A stretch of 23,935 nucleotides of DNA, from positions 1 to 23,935 of the forward strand of contig JAZRIJ010000076.1 of assembly GCA_045645205.1 (NCBI GenBank). The letters are read 5' to 3'. The stretch's first letter is position 1. Each line of letters opens with the position of its first letter. Of the stretch, positions 14,852 to 23,319 are shown piece by piece. The notes beneath the pieces were generated by a model. It was not told the DNA's origin, searched no databases, and saw only the letters and a list, made by a program, of their open reading frames with translations. The DNA comes from RGIG1995 sp045645205. GTDB taxonomy: Bacteria; Bacillota; Clostridia; Oscillospirales; CAG-272. A program made the translations under genes and the position numbers.

Positions 14852-15973
14852 ATGGATAATATACAGACCAATACAACTTTTATAAAAAAGATAAGAAAAT
14901 ATATTCCGACATTTTCGTTTGTGTTTTTTACAATGTGTATATTAGCGGTAATTGTACACATAACCTGTCTTCTAAGCGAAAGGTTTGCCGATTTCTACAA
15001 CCAAAATATAGGGGCGTTTGTACGGGCAGTTCTTTCGTATTTTACAACGTATTTGCCGTTTTCTTTTGCAGAAACGATAATAATAGGTATGCCGTTTATT
15101 ATTGGGATTATGATATATATAAGTGTCAAAGCAATCAAGAAGTCAGATATATCTTCCACAAGATGTATAGTCGGTCTTTTCTCGGTATTGACATTTATGT
15201 ATTCTATATTTGTATTAGGTTACGGTGTGGGATATCACGGTACGTCTCTTGCAAGTAAGCTTGAGCTTGAAGAAAAGGCGGTAAGTGCAAAGGAATTAAA
15301 GGAAACTGCGGAGATCATACTTGATGAAATAACTCCATTGCTTAGTGAAATTGCATATTCGGGCAGCGGCGCATCTTTTATGACATATTCTCTTGATGAT
15401 ATGAACGAAAACCTTAATGACACATATATGAAGGCTTGTCAAAAGTACAGCTTTATACAAAAACTTCGTTCAAATATAAAATATATCGTTTTGAGCGAAC
15501 CTATGACTTATACTCATATATCCGGAGTGTATTCTTACTATACGGGCGAGGCGAACCTAAATATAAATTTTCCCGATTATACGCTTCCGTTTACTGCGGC
15601 GCACGAGCTTGCGCACCAGAGGGGAATAGCTCCCGAAAACGAGGCTAATTTCGTTGCATTTCTTGTATGTATAGAGAGTGATGATCCGTATATAAGATAC
15701 AGTGCGTATCTCAATATGTTTGAATATGTTACAAACGCTTTGTACAGCGCCGACTCAAAAATGTATTATGATGTTATTTCCAAGACTGACACAAGAGTGA
15801 GGGGCGAAATGATAGCATACAGCAATTTTTTTGAAAAGTACAGAGATTCGGTTGCATCTGAGGTCAGCGATGTTGTAAACGACACTTATTTGAAAACACA
15901 GGGACAGTCAGCAGGTTCGGCAAGTTACGGAATGGTGGTTGATCTTGCGGTTGCTTATTACAAACAAAAATAA
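14852..15973 (+). CDS. DUF3810 membrane protein with HExxH zincin motif
   Basis: 373 residues. The ATG at 14852 has GGAG 7 bases upstream; an in-frame ATG at 14822 has no ribosome site. Three membrane helices occupy roughly residues 20-40, 60-85 and 97-118. The remainder is extracytoplasmic or membrane-proximal and contains TAAHELAHQRGI, giving HELAH at 251-255 with a downstream ENEANFVAFL. HExxH is the zinc-binding and catalytic motif of gluzincin-type metalloproteases, and DUF3810 proteins share it. Proteolysis is likely from the motif but unproven for the family as far as I recall. It lies upstream of murA, which has its own promoter. Confidence 0.85.
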   Translation: MDNIQTNTTFIKKIRKYIPTFSFVFFTMCILAVIVHITCLLSERFADFYNQNIGAFVRAVLSYFTTYLPFSFAETIIIGMPFIIGIMIYISVKAIKKSDISSTRCIVGLFSVLTFMYSIFVLGYGVGYHGTSLASKLELEEKAVSAKELKETAEIILDEITPLLSEIAYSGSGASFMTYSLDDMNENLNDTYMKACQKYSFIQKLRSNIKYIVLSEPMTYTHISGVYSYYTGEANLNINFPDYTLPFTAAHELAHQRGIAPENEANFVAFLVCIESDDPYIRYSAYLNMFEYVTNALYSADSKMYYDVISKTDTRVRGEMIAYSNFFEKYRDSVASEVSDVVNDTYLKTQGQSAGSASYGMVVDLAVAYYKQK

Positions 15974-16104
15974 TGTATAGTAACCTTGATGTGTTATTTT
16001 GCATAAAATGGCAGTAGTTTGATACTTCAAAAAATGAAAAAACAAGATGACTTGTAAACAAAATGTAAACAATGGTAATAGTGTGTTCATTTTTTGTGCG
16101 ATTA

Positions 16105-16113
16105 TGGTATAAT
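16105..16113 (+). promoter_or_regulatory. Extended -10 promoter upstream of murA
   Basis: TGG-TATAAT (16105-16113) is an extended -10 with only a weak -35 (TTCATT at 16086-16091). It lies about 110 bases ahead of the murA ATG. Nothing else was recognised in the 249 bases between the DUF3810 gene and murA. Confidence 0.5.
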
Positions 16114-16222
16114 TATGGAGTTAAAATATGGACACTATGCGTTTAAAGATTATCTTGTTTTATTATAATAAATGACGGTACATAATGTTGCTGTGGAATT
16201 TATGCAACAGAACGGAGATAAA

Positions 16223-17515
16223 ATGGAGAAATTAGTAATAAACGGCGGGAAACCGCTGTTCGGAGATATAGAAGTAAGCGGAATGAAAAATGCCGCGCTC
16301 CCTGTAATACTTGCAAGTATTCTTATAGATGATAAATGCATTATTGAAAATATACCGAATGTAAGTGATGTAGCGCTTGCTTTTGAAATAATTCAGAGCA
16401 TGGGCGGTACTGTTAGAAGAATAAATAAGACAACTGCCGAAATTGATACAAGAAACGTTATCCAAGGCGTTGCTCCTTATGAGCTTGTAAGAAAGATGAG
16501 AGGCTCATATTATATTGTAGGCGCAGAGCTCGGACGTTTCGGAAGAGGTAAAGTCGGTCTTCCCGGAGGCTGTGATTTGGGAGTAAGACCCATAGATCAG
16601 CACATAAAGGGTTTTGAAGCTTTGGGTGCTGACGTAAATATTGAAGGTGGATACATTGAAGCTGTTGCAGCAAACGGACTCAAGGGTAGCAATATATATT
16701 TTGATGCTGTTACTGTTGGCGGAACTATTAATGTTATGATAGCTGCGGCAAGAGCCAAGGGGGTAACTGTAATTGAAAATGCGGCGCGTGAACCCCATAT
16801 AGTTGATCTTGCAAACTTTCTTAATACATGCGGGGCGAAGATTTCTGGCGCGGGTACAGATACAATAAAGATAACAGGTGTAGAAAAGCTTCGCGGCTGT
16901 ACTTATGCTATTATTCCCGATATGATAGAGGCGGGAACATATATGATCGCGGCGGCTGTAACAGGCGGTAAGCTTAATATCAGAAACGTTATTCCAAAGC
17001 ATCTTGAGTCCATTTCGGCAAAGATGGAGGAAATGGGGATAACTGTTGAAGAATACGACGATTTCGTAACAGTTTACAGAAAAACTGATAACCTTTCAAG
17101 AATTAACTTAAAGACCCTTCCATATCCCGGTTTCCCGACCGATATGGGACCGCAGATGTGCGTTCTTATGTGTCAGGCGCACGGAGTGAGCTTACTTAAC
17201 GAGGGAATCTTTTCAAACCGTTTCAGATATGTTGATGAGCTTCGCAGAATGGGGGCTTGCATAAAGGTAGATGACAGAACGGCGATAATAGAGGGCGGTC
17301 AGCCCTTGTCAGCAGCAAATTTACGAGCTGTTGATCTCAGAGCCGGTGCGGCAGTAGTGCTTGCAGGATTGATTGCAAACGGCAGAACCGAAATAGAGGA
17401 TATCTATCATATTGAGCGTGGATACGACAATCTTGTTGAAAAGCTTCGGGGCGTGGGCGCACAGATAAAGAAGGTCATTCTCCCCGATCCTTCGACCTAT
17501 GAAAAAGCGTTATAA
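16223..17515 (+). CDS. murA: UDP-N-acetylglucosamine 1-carboxyvinyltransferase
   Basis: 430 residues. It catalyses the first committed step of peptidoglycan synthesis, moving enolpyruvate from PEP to UDP-GlcNAc in the cytosol. The ATG at 16223 has GGAG just upstream and gives the standard N-terminus MEKLVINGGKPLFGDIEVSG; an in-frame ATG at 16172 would add 17 atypical residues. Key residues: Lys22 in GMKNAALP; Cys117 in PGGCDLGVRP, the PEP-binding, fosfomycin-targeted cysteine; the ATMGPQ-equivalent FPTDMGPQMCVLM; and FSNRFRYVDELRRMGA. The DLRAGAAVVLAGL motif closes the active site. Firmicutes often carry two murA paralogues; which one this is cannot be decided here. A strong terminator follows. 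Confidence 0.96.
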   Translation: MEKLVINGGKPLFGDIEVSGMKNAALPVILASILIDDKCIIENIPNVSDVALAFEIIQSMGGTVRRINKTTAEIDTRNVIQGVAPYELVRKMRGSYYIVGAELGRFGRGKVGLPGGCDLGVRPIDQHIKGFEALGADVNIEGGYIEAVAANGLKGSNIYFDAVTVGGTINVMIAAARAKGVTVIENAAREPHIVDLANFLNTCGAKISGAGTDTIKITGVEKLRGCTYAIIPDMIEAGTYMIAAAVTGGKLNIRNVIPKHLESISAKMEEMGITVEEYDDFVTVYRKTDNLSRINLKTLPYPGFPTDMGPQMCVLMCQAHGVSLLNEGIFSNRFRYVDELRRMGACIKVDDRTAIIEGGQPLSAANLRAVDLRAGAAVVLAGLIANGRTEIEDIYHIERGYDNLVEKLRGVGAQIKKVILPDPSTYEKAL

Positions 17516-17527
17516 GACAGAAAACAT

Positions 17528-17562
17528 AAGTGATGGCAGTTGTATTTTGCCATCACTTTTTT
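17528..17562 (+). terminator. Intrinsic terminator after murA
   Basis: An 11-bp stem AAGTGATGGCA/TGCCATCACTT (17528-17538 with 17548-17558), a 9-base loop, and six T residues (17557-17562). It lies 12 bases after the murA stop and only 31 bases before the next ATG. Confidence 0.88.
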
Positions 17563-17593
17563 AAAAAACAGAATGTATAAAGGAGACAGGAAA

Positions 17594-18763
17594 ATGCGTG
17601 ATTTTATGTTTTATACGCCTACAAGGGTGTTTTTCGGAAGAGACAAGCATAAGGATGTAGGAAGTATAATAAAGGGATATGGTTTTAAGACCATAATGAT
17701 GCAGTACGGACAGGGAAGTATAAAGAAAAGCGGTTTGTATAATGAGGTAATGACCTCTTTAAAAGAAAACGGTATAAATGTTATAGAGATGGGCGGTGTT
17801 GAACCAAACCCTCGCCTGACTTTTGTTCGTGAAGCTATAAAAAATGCAAGAGAAAACAAGGTTGAGATGATTTTGGCAGTCGGCGGCGGAAGCGTTATCG
17901 ATTCATCAAAATATACAGCGGCAGGTGTTTTGGATGATGGCGATGTATGGGATTTTCCCACCAAGAAAAGAGTGCTTGAAAAGGGGTTACCCGTAGGCTG
18001 TATTCTTACTATTGCGGCGGCAGGCAGTGAGATGAGTTCATCTGCCGTTATAACTAACTCCGAGCTTAATATGAAGAGGGGCTTCAACAGTGATTTCAAC
18101 AGATGTCTGTTTGCAATCTGCAATCCCGAGCTTACATATTCGGTTAGCAAATATCAGACAGCCTGCGGTATAGTTGATATTATGGCTCATACAATGGAAC
18201 GTTATTTTGTACCTGTTGAGCCTACCGATCTTACTGACAGAATTGCTGAAAGTATATTAAAATCTGTTGTTTCTGCAGGTAAGGTACTTATGGATGACCC
18301 CTGCAATTATGAAGCGAGAGCAACAATGATGTGGGCATCCAGCCTTTCACACAACGACCTTACCGGTTGCGGCAGAGAAAATATGCTGGCTGTTCACCAG
18401 CTTGAACATGCTTTGAGCGGTGAATACGAGGAAATAGCTCACGGAGCGGGTCTTGCTGTGTTGTTTCCTGCCTGGGCAAAGTATGTGTACAAGTTTAACA
18501 CAGAAAGGTTTGCGCAGTTTGCGAGACGTGTATGGGACGTAACAGAAGCCGATGATGAAAAGGCGGCTGTAGAGGGAATAAAATGCATGGAAGGATATTT
18601 TAAGGAAATAGGAATGCCTTTGACTCTTCGTGAATTTGATATACCCGAGGAATGTGCAGACCGCCTTGCAGAGCTTTGTACTTTTGGCAAAACGAGAGAG
18701 ATACCGACATATATCAGCCTTGACTATGAAAAAATAAGAGAGATATTTAAAAGCTGTTGGTAA
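17594..18763 (+). CDS. Iron-containing alcohol dehydrogenase (butanol dehydrogenase type)
   Basis: 389 residues. It reduces aldehydes to alcohols with NAD(P)H, as in fermentation. The ATG at 17594 follows AAGGAG. The N-terminus FMFYTPTRVFFGRD is typical of the BdhA/YqhD group, and AVGGGSVIDSSK is the cofactor loop. Metal ligands can be placed at Asp195 and His199 (GIVDIMAHTME), His268 (HQLEH) and His283 (IAHG). The gap between the last two histidines is 15 residues, one more than in the family members I remember (14), because of an extra residue in GEYEEIAHG. Only 31 bases separate it from the murA terminator and no good promoter fits there, so expression may rely on read-through. Substrate is not predictable. 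Confidence 0.93.
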   Translation: MRDFMFYTPTRVFFGRDKHKDVGSIIKGYGFKTIMMQYGQGSIKKSGLYNEVMTSLKENGINVIEMGGVEPNPRLTFVREAIKNARENKVEMILAVGGGSVIDSSKYTAAGVLDDGDVWDFPTKKRVLEKGLPVGCILTIAAAGSEMSSSAVITNSELNMKRGFNSDFNRCLFAICNPELTYSVSKYQTACGIVDIMAHTMERYFVPVEPTDLTDRIAESILKSVVSAGKVLMDDPCNYEARATMMWASSLSHNDLTGCGRENMLAVHQLEHALSGEYEEIAHGAGLAVLFPAWAKYVYKFNTERFAQFARRVWDVTEADDEKAAVEGIKCMEGYFKEIGMPLTLREFDIPEECADRLAELCTFGKTREIPTYISLDYEKIREIFKSCW

Positions 18764-18788
18764 AAAAATTAAGATTTTATTAATGTTG

Positions 18789-18817
18789 TTGCATATAAAA
18801 AAATACTGTGCTATACT
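18789..18817 (+). promoter_or_regulatory. Sigma-A promoter of the DUF1287 gene
   Basis: TTGCAT (18789-18794), a 17-base spacer and TATACT (18812-18817). The gene's TTG start lies 35 bases downstream. Confidence 0.65.
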
Positions 18818-18852
18818 TGATATACTGAAAAAACATCAAGGGGGCATTACTT

Positions 18853-19545
18853 TTGCGTAAAGTACATATTTTTATTTTTGCAGTAATAATTTTTATTGCA
18901 TTTTTTGCCCTTGCTGTGTTGGATTATTTAAATCTTCTGCCTCAGAGAGTGTATTATGCAGAGGATTTTGATATAAAGACTGTCTACAGTACTGTTGATT
19001 ATAATAACAACGGAGTTGATGACTATTCCGATATAGTTTTGGGAGCCAGAAAGGATGCGCAAAATCATCCGAAATATGACGGAGCGTATCAAAGCGGAGG
19101 GTATCCGCCGGATAATATCGGCGTATGTACAGATGTAGTATGGCGAGCTTTTAAGAATGCGGGTTACAGTCTTCGTGATATGGTGGACAGGGATATATCC
19201 AACCGTCCCGATGCCTATACAAATGTAGAAAAGCCTGATTCCAATATAGACTTCAGACGTGTCAAAAATCTTCGAGTATTCTTTAAGGAATATGCAATAC
19301 CGCTTACCATTGATATTAACAAAACTGAGGAGTGGCAGCCTGGGGATATAGTTATTTTTGGCGCAGACAAGCATATCGGTATTGTTTCGGACAAGCGTAA
19401 TAAAAAGGGACAGCCCTTTATAATTCACAACGGTGGACAGCCAAACAGAGAAGAAGACTTTCTGTCAAAGTCGGAAGTAACAGGGCATTACAGATTTGAT
19501 GCATCTCTTATAGACTCCGAAGTTCTGTCTCCGTGGATAGAATAA
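18853..19545 (+). CDS. DUF1287 secreted NlpC/P60-like protein
   Basis: 230 residues. The start is TTG at 18853, with AAGGGGG 8 bases upstream and no in-frame ATG that would keep the N-terminus. A hydrophobic segment (about 4-27) is a signal or anchor, so the domain is outside the membrane. The rest matches DUF1287, which I recall as papain-like (NlpC/P60 superfamily): GVCTDVVWRAFKNAG with Cys92, GDIVIFGADKHIGIVSD with His174, and IHNGGQ with His192, the expected Cys-His pattern. DYNNNGVDDYSD (49-60) resembles a calcium-binding loop. Members are thought to act on peptidoglycan or related amide bonds; this is inference. It has its own promoter and terminator. Confidence 0.85.
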   Translation: MRKVHIFIFAVIIFIAFFALAVLDYLNLLPQRVYYAEDFDIKTVYSTVDYNNNGVDDYSDIVLGARKDAQNHPKYDGAYQSGGYPPDNIGVCTDVVWRAFKNAGYSLRDMVDRDISNRPDAYTNVEKPDSNIDFRRVKNLRVFFKEYAIPLTIDINKTEEWQPGDIVIFGADKHIGIVSDKRNKKGQPFIIHNGGQPNREEDFLSKSEVTGHYRFDASLIDSEVLSPWIE

Positions 19546-19556
19546 AAAACATAAAC

Positions 19557-19584
19557 AAAACGCCCGTTTTTTTGGGGCGTTTTT
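19557..19584. terminator. Bidirectional intrinsic terminator
   Basis: A 9-bp stem AAAACGCCC/GGGCGTTTT (19557-19565 with 19575-19583) with a T-rich 9-base loop, lying between the convergent DUF1287 and DUF2079 genes. Confidence 0.8.
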
Positions 19585-19609
19585 GTGTTTGATTAATTAT
19601 GTTTATAAC

Positions 19610-21352
19610 TTAGTTTACTTTTTTGAAAATAGCAATAGCGTCCTCATCATAAAGTACTTCTTCGTATATGCCAAGGGTAGTTTGCTTAAAGGTATCATAG
19701 TCTTCATCGCTCCAACGCAGGTCAAATACAACATAATCAGTCTCCTCGTCGGAATATTCATATTCATAGACTTGGTTTCTGTTCCATAATGCAGGAATGA
19801 AGAAGGTTGTTGATTTAATACTTTTGTCCATGGGAATGGTGTCGAGCGCATCGTTTATTATTTCAACCATTCCTTTTTCATTTTTATAATGTTTTATGGA
19901 ATCTATTCTTGACAGGTTTACCGAAGTAAAGAAAATAAGTGAAGCGCATATACCGCAGATAAGCAGTTTTTTTGCAATTACGGGATTAAGCTCACTTGTG
20001 TTTATAACTGTCAAATAGAATAGAAATGCGACAGAGGCATAGGTGTATTGAAATCCTATATCATACTGATAGACATATTCTGACATAAGATTAATAAGTA
20101 CCATAGGAAGCAACAGAATAAGCCTTGAAGGCTTTTTGATTGCAAAGGGAAGCAACGCCAACGGAACAAGCATGAGTATCAAAAATTCAAGCTTTTCTAC
20201 CTTCAAAAGCTGTTGCAGCATATAAGTTGGATTTTTGATGATATTTAATATAACGCTGTATATAGAGCCGCTTTCTTCAAAAATAAAGTTGTCGTATCTG
20301 TATGTCATAATCCCTTGTCCGTATATAGCCATAAGCCTTGTTACGACAGCAAAATACAGCGCGGACATTCCGCAAAGAACAGCACCCTTTAGTTTGCTTT
20401 TATTTGAGAATAAAAGATATAGCCCGAAGAACAGAACATATACAGGAGCATCTTCTTTTACCATCATGGTGAGCAACGCAAAAACAAACGTGGGAACAGT
20501 TTTGCCTTTTTCGGCAAAGTAGAACATCCAGAGCAAAAGAACTGTCAGAAAGCAGTTCTCATGAAAATAGTAAAAATTGTTCGCTATTACTGTCGGATGC
20601 AAAACATATATAATAATAATTGCAAGGGTCTTATAATTTGAAAAATTAAAAAGTTTTGAAAGCTTATAGAGGGGAAATACACCGAGTGCAACAGCAATAG
20701 CTTGTACAGCAAGTATAGTTGACGGATTGGGGAACAACATATAAAATGGTAGCGCTAAATACAGAATAGGTGAAAAGTGTACAGCAAAATGAGACAGAAG
20801 CATATCTCTTTCGCAAGTGGTATAGGGAATAAGAGTTTCCGACATATAATGATACATTTGAGAAAAAATACCGAAGTCAAAGTTAGGCGTTTTGTGGTTT
20901 AAAAATTTAACAATTGTCAGCCCACCTATAAATAAAGCGAGAAAAGTACCGAGTAAAGCGCATAAAAACACCGTTGTTTTTTTGTCTATAGACGGAAGCC
21001 TTATGTCTTTTACGAAATAGAAAACGAATGCTCCTGCCACAGAAGTCGTAATAAGCGCAAAGTATATTCCTCTGTCTTGGTAGTTTGTTATCATAAAAAG
21101 TGCAGTAATTATGGGGATAAGCAAATAGCCGTTGTATTTTTCGTCTACCCAAATAAGCAAGACTACAAACAGGAAAACAGAGGTGAGCATATAACTTCCG
21201 AATGAAATGCTATTAAAATATTCTGCAGTATCAAATTCATATGGGGAAAAAGCCGTTCCAACAAAAGAAACGGCTAAAAATGCAAGCATAAGCTTAGATA
21301 TAATATTAGTGTATGTGAGGTTGACAAGTCTTTTTTTAAAAAAGTTTAGCAT
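19610..21352 (-). CDS. DUF2079 polytopic membrane protein (GT-C-like)
   Basis: 580 residues. The ATG at 21352 is preferred: AAGGAT lies upstream, while an in-frame ATG at 21421 would put the gene's own promoter (21389-21417) inside the coding region. About 12-14 hydrophobic helices are visible. Family marks: FDFGIFSQMYHYM, a loop with SHFAVHFSPILYLALPFYML, FPNPSTILAVQAIAVALG, and NNFYYFHENCFLTVLLL. The C-terminal roughly 90 residues are soluble and end DEDAIAIFKKVN. DUF2079 proteins resemble GT-C glycosyltransferases that use polyprenyl-phosphate sugars, but no activity is established as far as I know. Possible role: glycan or lipid modification of the envelope. Confidence 0.88.
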   Translation of the reverse strand: MLNFFKKRLVNLTYTNIISKLMLAFLAVSFVGTAFSPYEFDTAEYFNSISFGSYMLTSVFLFVVLLIWVDEKYNGYLLIPIITALFMITNYQDRGIYFALITTSVAGAFVFYFVKDIRLPSIDKKTTVFLCALLGTFLALFIGGLTIVKFLNHKTPNFDFGIFSQMYHYMSETLIPYTTCERDMLLSHFAVHFSPILYLALPFYMLFPNPSTILAVQAIAVALGVFPLYKLSKLFNFSNYKTLAIIIIYVLHPTVIANNFYYFHENCFLTVLLLWMFYFAEKGKTVPTFVFALLTMMVKEDAPVYVLFFGLYLLFSNKSKLKGAVLCGMSALYFAVVTRLMAIYGQGIMTYRYDNFIFEESGSIYSVILNIIKNPTYMLQQLLKVEKLEFLILMLVPLALLPFAIKKPSRLILLLPMVLINLMSEYVYQYDIGFQYTYASVAFLFYLTVINTSELNPVIAKKLLICGICASLIFFTSVNLSRIDSIKHYKNEKGMVEIINDALDTIPMDKSIKSTTFFIPALWNRNQVYEYEYSDEETDYVVFDLRWSDEDYDTFKQTTLGIYEEVLYDEDAIAIFKKVN

Positions 21353-21388
21353 AATTTGATCCTTAAAAAACAATATATTACTTTTAAT

Positions 21389-21417
21389 ATAATACCATTT
21401 TTTTACTGTGCTGTCAA
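21389..21417 (-). promoter_or_regulatory. Sigma-A promoter of the DUF2079 gene
   Basis: On the minus strand TTGACA (21417-21412), a 17-base spacer and an extended -10 TGG-TATTAT (21394-21389). It lies 37 bases before the ATG at 21352 and supports that start. Confidence 0.75.
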
Positions 21418-21438
21418 CCATAACATAACTGCTATTGA

Positions 21439-21633
21439 TTATTTCTTCTTTTTCTTTATATGCGGGGAAGTCGGAACATTAAGAAGCTGGGATAAATTAT
21501 TTAAATTTTCGTTGTTTTCGGGAAGAAAGGGAACATAACCGGTACGGTCATTTGCCGATGCCGGAGTAGTATTGTAAAGCGCATCATCAAGGTGTTTGGT
21601 TGAATTGTTTTTATCTTTATTTTGGTTGTTCAC
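21439..21633 (-). CDS. Small uncharacterised protein with poly-Lys tail
   Basis: 64 residues starting at GTG (21633), with AGGAG about 10 bases upstream. It is hydrophilic: an Asn/Lys-rich N-terminus, a middle segment TGYVPFLPENNENLNNLSQL, and a tail HIKKKKK. There is no signal peptide, membrane helix or known motif. The good ribosome site, and the stop falling just before the DUF2079 promoter, argue that it is a real gene rather than chance. No clear promoter was found. In the 196-base gap between its start and the divergent phosphohexomutase start, only that gene's promoter was recognised. Family unknown to me. Confidence 0.6.
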   Translation of the reverse strand: MNNQNKDKNNSTKHLDDALYNTTPASANDRTGYVPFLPENNENLNNLSQLLNVPTSPHIKKKKK

Positions 21634-21778
21634 TATATTTTCTCCTGTAGAATTATTTATGTTATTGTGTGCTTTGTAATGAAGGTTTATTCTAATAAAA
21701 TAAATTAATAAACAGTCAATAGAATTTGTAGTAAATTCACTTTTTTTTGTATTAGATTAACCAGTTTTATATGTCAAG

Positions 21779-21807
21779 TTGACAAAAAAATAACACAGTG
21801 TTAAGAT
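21779..21807 (+). promoter_or_regulatory. Sigma-A promoter of the phosphohexomutase gene
   Basis: TTGACA (21779-21784), a 17-base spacer and TAAGAT (21802-21807). Transcription should start near 21814, leaving a leader of about 16 bases that still includes the ribosome site. This rules out the upstream ATG at 21812. TGTCAAGTTGACA around the -35 is also a small palindrome. Confidence 0.6.
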
Positions 21808-21829
21808 TAGGATGGAAAGGAATGATGTT

Positions 21830-23236
21830 ATGATCAGGTTTGGAACGGGCGGTTGGAGAGCCGTAATAGGTGATGAATTTGTAAAAGAAAATATACAGAA
21901 GGTTGGACAGGGAGTTGCAAATCTTGCGCTCGAAAGCGGATGTAAGACTCCTATTATTGTAGGATATGACAGAAGATTTTTGTCTGCTGAGGCAGCAAGA
22001 TGGCTTGCCGAGGTACTGTCGGCTAACGGACTTAATGTTCTCTTTATGAATAGAAGTGTTCCTACTCCTTTGGTAATGCATACTGTTCAGAAACAGGGGC
22101 TTGATTTCGGTCTTGAGGTTACAGCATCTCATAACCCAAGTGAATATAACGGTATTAAACTTATTGTAAAAGAGGGAAGAGACGCTCCGGTTGAAACAAC
22201 AAACAGACTTGAAAAACTTATTTCTGAGGTTTCTGTTCCAAAAGCTATTGATTTTAAAGAGGCAGTTGAAAATGGCTCTGTTGAATATATTAAAAATCCA
22301 TTTAACAATTTTCTTGATGATATAATGAGTGTAATGGATCTTGAGGCGGTACGTAACAAAGGACCGAGAATTCTTTTTGACCCTATGCACGGTTCAGGCA
22401 CATATCCTCTTATGGTAATTCTTTATTCTGCGCGTTGTACGCTTGATGTTATTAATATAAACAAAGACGCATATTTCGGCGGTCATATGCCTGCGCCTTC
22501 TAAAAAAGGACTTGTTAAGCTTACAGAAATGGTTGTATCAGAGGGATATGATTTGGGTATAGCTGTTGACGGAGACGGTGATAGGTTGGGAATTATTGAC
22601 AGCAACGGTGAGTATGTTGATGCAAATGATATTCTTTGTATGCTGTATTATTATTTGCATGAATACAAGGGATGGAGAGGCCCTGTTGTAAGGAATCTTG
22701 CAACAACTCATATGCTTGATGCTATAGCAAATGATTTAGGAGAGGAATGTTTTGAAGTTCCCGTAGGTTTCAAATATATTTCTTCCAAAATAAACGAGAC
22801 AGATGCTATTCTCGGAGGCGAATCTTCGGGCGGTCTTACTGTAAGAGGTCATATTAACGGTAAGGACTCAATATATGCTGCAACATTATTTGTTGAAATG
22901 ATTTGTAAAACGGGTATGTCTGCAACAGAGATGATGAAAATGCTTCATGAAAAATACGGTAATCATGAAATGGTTGAGTCAAACATTAGATTTGAGCCTT
23001 CATATAAAGCTGTTATCACAAAAACTTTATTTGAAGATAAACAGCTTCCCGATTTTCGCAGAGAGATTGAAAGAGTAACGTATGAAGACGGATGTAAGGT
23101 GTATTTTAAGGATGGCGGTTTTATTATCTGCCGCTTCTCAGGTACAGAACCCCTGCTTCGTATCTTTGCTGAGTCTGACAATGCGCAAAAAGCAAAGGCA
23201 TCAATAGATACCTTTGCAAAGTTTCTTAATCTATAA
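21830..23236 (+). CDS. Phosphoglucomutase/phosphomannomutase family protein
   Basis: 468 residues. Alpha-D-phosphohexomutases interconvert sugar 1- and 6-phosphates, supplying glycan and cell-wall precursors. The ATG at 21830 is set by AAAGGA 9 bases upstream and by the standard N-terminus MIRFGTGGWRAVIGDEF. All four family sites are intact: the phosphoserine loop TASHNPSEYNG with Ser100, metal-binding DGDGDR (247-252), sugar-binding GGESSGGL, and phosphate-binding RFSGTEPLLRI near residue 430. The GTGGWR-type N-terminus fits the glucose/mannose phosphomutase branch rather than GlmM, which usually begins with a GTDGxRG motif, but substrate is not certain. It has its own promoter and a strong terminator downstream. 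Confidence 0.93.
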   Translation: MIRFGTGGWRAVIGDEFVKENIQKVGQGVANLALESGCKTPIIVGYDRRFLSAEAARWLAEVLSANGLNVLFMNRSVPTPLVMHTVQKQGLDFGLEVTASHNPSEYNGIKLIVKEGRDAPVETTNRLEKLISEVSVPKAIDFKEAVENGSVEYIKNPFNNFLDDIMSVMDLEAVRNKGPRILFDPMHGSGTYPLMVILYSARCTLDVININKDAYFGGHMPAPSKKGLVKLTEMVVSEGYDLGIAVDGDGDRLGIIDSNGEYVDANDILCMLYYYLHEYKGWRGPVVRNLATTHMLDAIANDLGEECFEVPVGFKYISSKINETDAILGGESSGGLTVRGHINGKDSIYAATLFVEMICKTGMSATEMMKMLHEKYGNHEMVESNIRFEPSYKAVITKTLFEDKQLPDFRREIERVTYEDGCKVYFKDGGFIICRFSGTEPLLRIFAESDNAQKAKASIDTFAKFLNL

Positions 23237-23268
23237 TATAGGTATATACAGAAAATCCTCTTCGTAAA

Positions 23269-23315
23269 GGCTCGTTGTCATAAGGAAGTTTACAAAACAA
23301 CCGATTGATAGAGCC
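23269..23315 (+). other. Possible structured RNA after the phosphohexomutase gene
   Basis: GGCTC-GTTGT (23269-23278) pairs with ACAAC (23297-23301) and, beyond a 9-base bulge, with GAGCC (23311-23315). The helix is followed within 5 bases by the long terminator at 23320. This could be a 3'-UTR small RNA or a leader element. It matches no riboswitch class I know. It is the only structure besides the terminator and a promoter in the 264-base gap between genes. Confidence 0.35.
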
Positions 23316-23319
23316 AGGC

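Noticed and set aside
21767..22390. 207-codon minus-strand frame opposite the phosphohexomutase start
   Set aside because: It is the complement of a well-conserved gene and its promoter; Lys/Asn/Cys/Tyr-rich with no motif.
23269..23315. tRNA gene suggested by GGCTC/GAGCC pairing
   Set aside because: Only 47 bases, with no T-loop GTTCRA sequence, no anticodon arm and no CCA end.
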